Origin: CAZVED01 sp964626205
GTDB lineage: Bacteria; Patescibacteriota; Patescibacteriia; SG8-24
Reading direction: 5' to 3'
Length of the DNA stretch: 19,076 nucleotides
Assembly: GCA_964626205.1 (NCBI GenBank)
Contig: CAZVED010000017.1
Span: 1 to 19,076, forward strand
Part shown: positions 1-5,683 of the stretch, piece after piece
How positions within the stretch are numbered: the first letter of the stretch is position 1
Layout: every line of letters starts with the position of its first letter
The notes under the pieces: generated by a model
The model's database searches: none
What the model was told of the DNA's origin: nothing
The model's input: only the letters and a program-made list of their open reading frames with translations
Position numbers and translations under genes: made by a program

Positions 1-2640
1 CTCGTCGAGGATATAGAGCGTACGACCCGTCGCGCGGCGAGAAAGCTCGGTCGCGAGTTTCACACGCTGCGCTTCGCCACCAGAGAGCGTCGTGGCACTT
101 TGCCCAAGATGGAGATACCCGAGACCGACGTCGTGGAGCACCGACAGCTTGTCGTAGATGAGCGGCTGATCACGGAAGAATCCAGTCGCTTCTTCAACGG
201 TCATCTCGAGTACGTCCGCGATGGTTTTCCCCTTGTAGTGGATCTCCAACGCATCGGCGTTGTAGCGTTTGCCATGACACTCGGTGCAATCGATATAGAC
301 GTCCGGAAGGAACTGCATCTCGATGCGCACGAGACCTTCGCCCGCACACGCTTCGCAACGACCGCCACCCTTCACGTTGAAGCTGAACTTGCCCGCATCA
401 TATCCCTTCATCTTCGCTTCCGGCACTGCGGTGTAGAGGTCGCGAATGGCCGTGAAGACGCCCGTATACGTCGCCGGGTTGGAGCGCGGGGTGCGGCCGA
501 TCGGCGACTGGTCGATACTGATGACCTTGTCGAGCTCGTTCATGCCTTTGATCTCCTTGTGAGCACCCGGTTCATCCTTCGCGCGATAAAACCGCTTCGC
601 GAGTGCCTTGGACAAGATGTCGATGACGAGCGTGGATTTTCCGGAGCCGGAGACGCCGGTGACGCACGTCAGATTTCCGAGCGGGAACGTGACGTCGACG
701 TTCTTGAGATTGAACTCGGACGCGCCCTTCACGACGATCTTGCGACCGTTGCCTTTGCGGTAGTGCGCTGGGACGGGAATGAAGTCTTTGCCCGTCATGT
801 AGCGTCCGGTGACAGACGCCTTGTCCTTGCGAATCTCTGCCGGCGTTCCCTGCGCGATGATCTCGCCACCAAGCGCACCTGCAGAAGGACCCATGTCGAG
901 GACATAGTCCGCCGCAGCAATGGTCGCCTCATCGTGCTCGACGACGATGACCGTGTTGCCGAGGTCACGGAGCTTCTTGAGCGCGTCGATGAGCTTGTCA
1001 TTGTCGCGCGGGTGCAGACCAATGGACGGCTCGTCGAGGATGTAGATGACGCCGGAAAGGTCCGTACCGAGTTGCGTTGCCAAACGGACGCGCTGCAGTT
1101 CACCGCCGGAAAGCGTCATGGCTGCACGGTCGAGCGTGAGGTAGCCCAAGCCGACGTCGGAGAGGTTGCGGAGGCGGAGCGTCGTTTCGCGGAGCGCTTG
1201 TCCGGCGATCTTTACTTCGCGTTCGGTGAGCACGTCGCTCGCTGCTACTGCAGGAGCTGCTTTTGCAGCCTTCCCTTTACCAGCACTCTTCGGCGCAACG
1301 GTCTGTTCCATCATGGCGGAGAAGACCGTGCACGCCTCGTCGATGGAATACCCGACGACCTCGGAAATGGACTTGCCACCGAAGCGCACACCCAAGACTT
1401 CCGGACGCAGACGCTTCCCTTTGCACGCCGGACACGTGACAACGTTCATGTACCCTTCGATTTCCTTACGGACGTAGTCCGAATCCGTCTCCTTGTACCG
1501 CTGCTCGAGATTCTTCACGACACCTTCGTAGGTCTCCTTCTTGCCGCCGACCTCGTACTGTTCGTCTCCGGTACCATACATGACGATATCGAACGCCTGC
1601 TTGGACAATTCCTCGATGGGAACATCCACGGAGAAGCCGTGCCGTTCCGCGAGCGCAGACAACAGCTTAGCGTAGTGGTTTTGGTTGCCGGCGATACGTG
1701 TCCACGGCTTGATGGCGCCCTGCGCAAGCGTGAGGCGCGGGTTCGGGACCGCGAGCTCGGGAATGACTTCGAGCTTCGTGCCGAGGCCCGTACAATCCGG
1801 GCACGCGCCGTGCGGACTGTTGAACGAGAAGATGCGCGGCTCGAGTTCGGGCAGCGAGATGTTGTCCTTCGGACAGGTGAGGCGCTGGCTCAGTGGGAGA
1901 TCCTCACCGTCGTCCTCTTTGTGAATGATGAGGAATCCGTCCGCCAGGTCGAACGCCTTTTTGATTTCGTCCTCCAGCTTCGGAGATTCGTCGTACTGGC
2001 CGTAGCGCGCGATAACGAGATCGATCGTCGTCTTCTGTTCCTTGTCGCGGCGCATGTTCTTCACCTCGTCGATGGTTGCGAAGAGGCCGTTGTACCGCAC
2101 CTCGGAGTATCCGCTCTTCTGCGCCCAGTCGAGCAAGTGCTTGTGCAGGCCTTTCTCGTCACGGACGATCGGCGAAAGGATAACGAGCGCGGTCTCGTCG
2201 ACGAGCAGGCGTACGCGCTTCGCCACGTTCGCCGGCGTCTCGTGCGTCACGACATCGCCGCACTTCGGACAGTGCGGACGTCCTGCGCGGGCATAGAGCA
2301 CGCGAAGGTAATCGTAGATTTCGGTGATGGTGCCGACCGTCGAGCGCGGGTTGGAACTCGTGGTGCGCTGCTCGATCGCGATCGTCGGAGAGAGGCCGTG
2401 GATCTCGTCCACGTCCGGCTTATCCTGGAGCTCCAAGAACTGTCGCGCATACGACGAAAGGGATTCCACGTACCGGCGCTGTCCTTCCGCGTAGATGGTA
2501 TCGAACGCGAGGGAGGACTTACCGGATCCGGACAACCCCGTGATGACCGTGAGCGCGCCTTTTGGGATGCTGACGTCGATGTTCTTGAGGTTGTGGACGC
2601 GAGCGCCCTTGATGACGATGTGGTCGGCGTGCTTTGCCAT
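1..2640 (-). CDS. uvrA: UvrA, excinuclease ABC subunit A (3' end outside window)
   Basis: UvrA is the damage-recognition ATPase of nucleotide excision repair; it loads UvrB on distorted DNA in the cytoplasm. The frame is open for 880 residues without a stop and leaves the window inside the second Walker B segment (ILDE), so about 60 C-terminal residues are missing relative to the usual 940. Seen: Walker A GLSGSGKS (residues 35-42), LEPRIFSFNSP, ABC signature TLSGGELQRVRLA, second Walker A GVSGSGKST (Lys668), signature TLSGGEAQRVKLA. The C-terminal zinc module is intact (CEAC ... CTEC). The N-terminal one reads C256-x2-D259 ... C280-x2-C283, so one expected Cys is Asp. Residues 445-469 are an Ala/Lys-rich low-complexity insert. 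The start ATG at 2640 follows GAGGA (2649-2653) by 8 bases. The long open frame on the opposite strand is a composition artefact. Confidence 0.97.
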   Translation of the reverse strand, partial: MAKHADHIVIKGARVHNLKNIDVSIPKGALTVITGLSGSGKSSLAFDTIYAEGQRRYVESLSSYARQFLELQDKPDVDEIHGLSPTIAIEQRTTSSNPRSTVGTITEIYDYLRVLYARAGRPHCPKCGDVVTHETPANVAKRVRLLVDETALVILSPIVRDEKGLHKHLLDWAQKSGYSEVRYNGLFATIDEVKNMRRDKEQKTTIDLVIARYGQYDESPKLEDEIKKAFDLADGFLIIHKEDDGEDLPLSQRLTCPKDNISLPELEPRIFSFNSPHGACPDCTGLGTKLEVIPELAVPNPRLTLAQGAIKPWTRIAGNQNHYAKLLSALAERHGFSVDVPIEELSKQAFDIVMYGTGDEQYEVGGKKETYEGVVKNLEQRYKETDSDYVRKEIEGYMNVVTCPACKGKRLRPEVLGVRFGGKSISEVVGYSIDEACTVFSAMMEQTVAPKSAGKGKAAKAAPAVAASDVLTEREVKIAGQALRETTLRLRNLSDVGLGYLTLDRAAMTLSGGELQRVRLATQLGTDLSGVIYILDEPSIGLHPRDNDKLIDALKKLRDLGNTVIVVEHDEATIAAADYVLDMGPSAGALGGEIIAQGTPAEIRKDKASVTGRYMTGKDFIPVPAHYRKGNGRKIVVKGASEFNLKNVDVTFPLGNLTCVTGVSGSGKSTLVIDILSKALAKRFYRAKDEPGAHKEIKGMNELDKVISIDQSPIGRTPRSNPATYTGVFTAIRDLYTAVPEAKMKGYDAGKFSFNVKGGGRCEACAGEGLVRIEMQFLPDVYIDCTECHGKRYNADALEIHYKGKTIADVLEMTVEEATGFFRDQPLIYDKLSVLHDVGLGYLHLGQSATTLSGGEAQRVKLATELSRRATGRTLYILDE

Positions 2641-2678
2641 GCAGGTATTCCTCGAGATGGATTAGGTGCCGCGTAGGG

Positions 2679-2695
2679 CCTGCCGGACAGGCAGG
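2679..2695. repeat. Short palindrome in the uvrA leader
   Basis: A 6-bp perfect inverted repeat (CCTGCC, 5-base loop, GGCAGG) lies in the untranslated leader of uvrA, about 40 bases before its ATG. A second small one (GCGCTT, four A, AAGCGC) is at 2704-2719. Either could fold in the uvrA mRNA leader. No known regulatory motif was recognised in them. Confidence 0.3.
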
Positions 2696-2738
2696 GCATC
2701 CGTGCGCTTAAAAAAGCGCGCGAATACGAAACGTCTGC

Positions 2739-2767
2739 AGTATACAAAGCACCCCTTGTTCGTGCAA
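2739..2767 (-). promoter_or_regulatory. Candidate sigma-70-type promoter of uvrA
   Basis: On the minus strand a -10 TATACT (2739-2744, 5 of 6 consensus) is preceded at exactly 17 bp by TTGCAC (2762-2767, 3 of 6). Transcription would begin near 2732, giving a leader of about 90 bases. The promoter overlaps the terminator hairpin of the upstream gene. No convincing LexA-type operator was seen. Confidence 0.45.
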
Positions 2768-2774
2768 GGGGTGC
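2749..2774 (-). terminator. Terminator after the pilin-like gene
   Basis: A perfect 10-bp stem (GCACCCCTTG / CAAGGGGTGC) with a 6-base loop lies 26 bases after the stop codon of the pilin-like gene. It is followed on the minus strand by TTTGTATA, a short and imperfect U tract. It separates the dsbA-like/pilin-like unit from uvrA. Confidence 0.6.
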
Positions 2775-2800
2775 AGGGTCGAGGTCGTCAGAATGGTCGC

Positions 2801-4543
2801 TCACCGCTGTATACAAACCTCGTTCTGACAGATGAACCCGTCCGCGCATTTATTCGTGCATGGACTTTGCAAAAGCCCGCTCACGCAAATACCGAGATCG
2901 CCACCAGTATAGCAAAAGGTGTCTGGAGCACATTGCGTGTCGTTTCTGCAAAACGATCCTAACTCACCAGAGGTACAGATGCTCTGCCCGCTCAGTCCTG
3001 TCGCCAATCCGGCGAGCGCTCCCCCAGCACCTCCAAGCACCGTGCCGACGCCGGGAATAAACGAACCAGCACCAGCACCGGCACCTGCTCCGGTCGTGAC
3101 TGCCCCTGAAGTAACCGCCAGCTTCACGCATTGCCCGCGACCAGTCTTCGAGTACGAAGTTGCAGCACAATCAGCTCCACCAAGAGCGATGCTGCAAGGA
3201 GCGCCTGGTCGACCATTCGTGCAGAGACCACCGAGCGAGAGATACGGGGCGTCGACCGGACAATTACCAAGGAGTGACACAGTAGGTTCTTCGCCGGATG
3301 GCATACAGACACCAGCGCCGAGAAGAACTGTTTCACGGTTGCATGTCAAACCAGAGCAGTCCGCATCTGTGGCGCAGAGGCTGTATTTCGTGCCAGGCAA
3401 ACAATATCCATCGCCAACGGAATCACCGGCGCAACGATTACCATCCCTACACTCATTATCACCGTTACAAGGCATGGCAAGCTTGCCAGCCGAACACCAA
3501 CCATCCCAGATAAACCCAGATGTCGCACAAAGACCCGACCGACAATCATTGCCAGAATCGCACTCCGTCCCGTCATAGCCGCTCGTGCATTTGCCATCAG
3601 AACAAAATCCACCACAGCAAGCATCTGTTGGACCACTGCCGGAGCACGTTAAACCATTCGGCGTACAGCCGGTGCAGACCCACGATGCAGTTCCTTCTTG
3701 GGGGGCAATTCCGCACTCATCCGTCTTTCCTTCCGTTGCTGCAACACAACGATGCGCATTCCCATCGCATCGTCCTGCGCCTCCGGGCGGAGAAACGCAC
3801 CCCTTCCCTACGCATGTCACGTCCCCTTGCCCCTTCGGAACGACGACGGAACAATCCCCTTCTCTAGGTGCGACAGCACGGCCCGATGCATCCGTGCCCA
3901 TCTTGATATCGAACTCCTCACCGCACGGAGCGCATGACGCCGCCGCCTCACACCCTACGAAAATCTTTCGTTGCACCACCGGCATGAGCGGAAGTTCCAG
4001 GTTCAGCAAGTTCGGATTGATGGTGTTCAAAATGAGGTATGCCGAGGACACTAGGAGGAGCCCGACGAGTGCGCCGGTGATGCGCTCTTTCGCCGCGCTG
4101 ACACGACCGCCGTCGCCGCCGGCCGTGAGATATTGGAACCCACCAATCATCATCATCGTGGCAGCAAGTACTGCCGCAGCACCAATGGCGAAGTCGTACA
4201 CCGCCTGGATATACCCCGGAAGATCGGCAATCTGCGCGCCGCCAATGGCGACCGAGAGGTTCTGTTTCGCCGGGCGTATGTAACACAGACCGGTGTTGCC
4301 CTGGCACTTAGACGAGCGCGTGAAGCAGTACTTCTCCGTGCAATTGCCTGCGCCGGGCAGCTTCGGGTCGATGCCGAGACAGTCAGATTCCGCCATGCAA
4401 GCACCCAAGTCCGCGAGCGCGTTCTGTGCGGCAGCCATGGACGGCATCACCGCCGCGCATACCATCGCCGTCAGCAACAGCGCAGATAACAGACCGAAAA
4501 ACGCGGCGTTCAATGTGGAAAGGGTGCGGCGCATATGCGTCAT
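2801..4543 (-). CDS. Secreted pilin-like (VirB2/T4SS pilin type) protein with long cysteine-rich region
   Basis: 580 residues. Residues 1-39 look like a signal peptide ending in AAA before Gln40. Residues 40-92 are a short exported segment with six Cys. Residues 112-138 and 156-174 are two membrane helices joined by a Gly/Lys-containing loop (LTAGGDGGRVSAAKER), the layout of VirB2/TrbC-like pilins common in Patescibacteria. Residues 198-580 form a region with 42 Cys, about 48 in the mature protein. At least four copies of C-x5-C-x4-5-C-x8-11-C occur at C328-C350, C359-C381, C390-C413 and C532-C553. Residues 484-519 are a Gly/Ala-rich hydrophobic stretch. Pilin-like proteins of this family usually stop soon after the second helix, so the long tail is unusual. 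It starts 6 bases after the dsbA-like stop, so the two are probably cotranscribed. ATG 4534 is an alternative start. A surface or adhesive role is inference. Confidence 0.8.
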   Translation of the reverse strand: MTHMRRTLSTLNAAFFGLLSALLLTAMVCAAVMPSMAAAQNALADLGACMAESDCLGIDPKLPGAGNCTEKYCFTRSSKCQGNTGLCYIRPAKQNLSVAIGGAQIADLPGYIQAVYDFAIGAAAVLAATMMMIGGFQYLTAGGDGGRVSAAKERITGALVGLLLVSSAYLILNTINPNLLNLELPLMPVVQRKIFVGCEAAASCAPCGEEFDIKMGTDASGRAVAPREGDCSVVVPKGQGDVTCVGKGCVSPPGGAGRCDGNAHRCVAATEGKTDECGIAPQEGTASWVCTGCTPNGLTCSGSGPTDACCGGFCSDGKCTSGYDGTECDSGNDCRSGLCATSGFIWDGWCSAGKLAMPCNGDNECRDGNRCAGDSVGDGYCLPGTKYSLCATDADCSGLTCNRETVLLGAGVCMPSGEEPTVSLLGNCPVDAPYLSLGGLCTNGRPGAPCSIALGGADCAATSYSKTGRGQCVKLAVTSGAVTTGAGAGAGAGSFIPGVGTVLGGAGGALAGLATGLSGQSICTSGELGSFCRNDTQCAPDTFCYTGGDLGICVSGLLQSPCTNKCADGFICQNEVCIQR

Positions 4544-4549
4544 ACTCGT

Positions 4550-5296
4550 CTATTTGGTCATGGAAACAATGATGCGCTCAAAGACGTCCTCAGGAATAGC
4601 TCCTTCCACGCGCTGACCGTTAAAGAAGAACGTCGGCGTGCCGCGCAAACCGAACGCCTGTGCCGCAGCGATATCCTCATCCACCCTAACTGCGTACCGC
4701 TCGTCGATGAGGCATGTCTCGAACTGTGTCGTGTCGAGACCGGCCTCAGTGGCATACCGTACCAAGTCCTGAAGGCCGAGCGATGCCTGGTTCGCGTACA
4801 TGCGGTCATGCATCGCCCAGAACTTCCCCTGCTCGCGTGCGCATTCGCCCGCAAGCGATGCCGTGCGCGCCGTCGGATGGAGCTCCGCGATCGGATAGTC
4901 ACGATAGACAAACCGCACCGCATCGCCATGTTTCGCAAGCATCCGACGAACGCTCGCGTGCGTCGCTGCGGAGAACGGACACTCGAAGTCGCCGAACTGA
5001 ACGATCGTGAGCTTCGCGTCATCCTTATCTGCGCCAAGCTCCGGATTCCCTTCCGTCTCGACCTGCTCACGCGGAACGATGGTGCTCGACAACGTCGGCT
5101 GCGTTCCGGCGACAGTGAACGCGGCACGATACTGTGGAAGCTCGACAAGCTCCCCGCGGCGAATCTGCCCGGCGTAGTGCCAGACACGGTATCCGAACAA
5201 CGCGAGAATCGCGAAGAGCACGAGCGTGATGGCTGTTCCGATAATCGAAGCGCCGCGCGCGGACGGCGGAACGGTGTGGCCGGTCGTCTGGAGCAT
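4550..5296 (-). CDS. Membrane-anchored DsbA-family thioredoxin-fold protein with CPFS active site
   Basis: 248 residues from ATG 5296. An upstream in-frame extension would run through secG and is not supported. One N-terminal membrane helix (about residues 17-36) places the rest outside the membrane. The DsbA/BdbD-like domain (about 95-245) shows FGDFECPFS, a helical insert, and the cis-proline loop GLRGTPTFFFNG (Pro221). The usual CxxC is C106-P-F-S109, so the resolving Cys is missing; C152 and C195 are the other two cysteines. DsbA-family proteins oxidise or shuffle disulfides in exported proteins; a single active-site thiol suggests reductase, isomerase or holdase-like action instead (inference). 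The next gene, 6 bases downstream, encodes an exported protein with about 48 Cys, an obvious candidate client. No Shine-Dalgarno sequence is seen; a -10 TATACT lies 9 bases before ATG. Confidence 0.88.
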   Translation of the reverse strand: MLQTTGHTVPPSARGASIIGTAITLVLFAILALFGYRVWHYAGQIRRGELVELPQYRAAFTVAGTQPTLSSTIVPREQVETEGNPELGADKDDAKLTIVQFGDFECPFSAATHASVRRMLAKHGDAVRFVYRDYPIAELHPTARTASLAGECAREQGKFWAMHDRMYANQASLGLQDLVRYATEAGLDTTQFETCLIDERYAVRVDEDIAAAQAFGLRGTPTFFFNGQRVEGAIPEDVFERIIVSMTK

Positions 5297-5305
5297 ATGT
5301 AAGGA

Positions 5306-5311
5306 AGTATA
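5306..5311 (-). promoter_or_regulatory. -10 element of the dsbA-like/pilin-like unit
   Basis: TATACT (5 of 6) on the minus strand ends 9 bases before the ATG at 5296, so the transcript would start at or within a few bases of the start codon. The hexamer 17 bp upstream (TGGCAA, 5329-5334) is a weak -35 and is the same DNA used on the plus strand as the -35 of secG. Confidence 0.45.
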
Positions 5312-5328
5312 AGGGAAAGCTGCCTCTC

Positions 5329-5357
5329 TTGCCACCGCATCAGCCTCGTGATAGGGT
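5329..5357 (+). promoter_or_regulatory. Promoter of secG
   Basis: TTGCCA (5329-5334, 5 of 6) is followed after 17 bp by an extended -10, TGaTAGGGT (5349-5357). The -10 hexamer itself is weak (3 of 6), but the TG extension and exact spacing help. It ends 8 bases before ATG 5366. GGTGAT (5355-5360), which could pair with the 16S rRNA 3' end, overlaps the same bases, so this stretch could be either a -10 or a ribosome binding site. Confidence 0.4.
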
Positions 5358-5365
5358 GATGGCCT

Positions 5366-5590
5366 ATGCAGTCCTACCTCACCATCGCGCAACTCGGCGC
5401 CGCAATCCTCCTCGTAACCTCCATCCTGCTGCAATCTCGCGGCTCCGGAATGGGCGCAACCTTCGGCGGCGAAGGTAACGTCTACCGCACCAAGCGTGGC
5501 GTCGAAAAGACGCTCTTCATGGCGACTATCGCCTTCGCCGTCATCTTCTTCGGCCTCGCCATCACGAGCGTCATCCTTCCGGTAGCGTAA
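5366..5590 (+). CDS. secG: SecG, protein translocase subunit
   Basis: 74 residues, the usual length for SecG, the small two-helix partner of SecYE that assists SecA-driven protein export. Helix 1 spans about residues 5-23 and helix 2 about 49-70. Between them is the family's conserved loop (LLQSRGSGMGATFGGEGN, then YRTKRGVEK). It is transcribed divergently from the dsbA-like gene and the 69-bp gap carries promoter signals for both. It is followed after 93 bases by an OppA-like gene in the same direction. Placing an export subunit next to an exported binding protein fits a shared role at the membrane. The start ATG 5366 is the only sensible one. Confidence 0.96.
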   Translation: MQSYLTIAQLGAAILLVTSILLQSRGSGMGATFGGEGNVYRTKRGVEKTLFMATIAFAVIFFGLAITSVILPVA

Positions 5591-5593
5591 TCA

Positions 5594-5682
5594 GAAGCAG
5601 GAGAGGAGCAGAGCTGGAAAGAAAACGCTTTCTGCTCACTCATTCGCTCCCGCTCTGCCTCTCTCCCGCTCTCCTGATCTTC
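5594..5682. repeat. Long imperfect inverted repeat between secG and the OppA-like gene
   Basis: Three paired blocks face each other across the spacer: GAAG 5594-5597 with CTTC 5679-5682; CAGGAG 5598-5603 with CTCCTG 5671-5676; GCAGAGC 5608-5614 with GCTCTGC 5652-5658. A weaker inner fold pairs AAAG with CTTT around 5618-5632. The outer stem ends one base before the ATG at 5684 and would hide the start site in RNA. No U tract follows, so it is not a typical terminator. Confidence 0.55.
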
Positions 5683-5683
5683 A

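Noticed and set aside
100..2676. Long open frame (858 codons) on the plus strand opposite uvrA
   Set aside because: It is the complement of a clear UvrA frame with conserved motifs; GC-rich codon bias keeps the antisense frame open. The peptide is rich in Arg, Asp and Val and resembles no protein.
2919..4283. Several plus-strand open frames across the Cys-rich gene, some Pro/Ser-rich
   Set aside because: They mirror the minus-strand gene, which has a signal peptide, membrane helices and regular Cys spacing. No start signals support the plus-strand frames.
5297..5434. N-terminal extension of the dsbA-like protein to an ATG at 5434
   Set aside because: It would read antisense through the secG start and both promoters; the extension has no signal or family similarity, and ATG 5296 begins just before the membrane helix.
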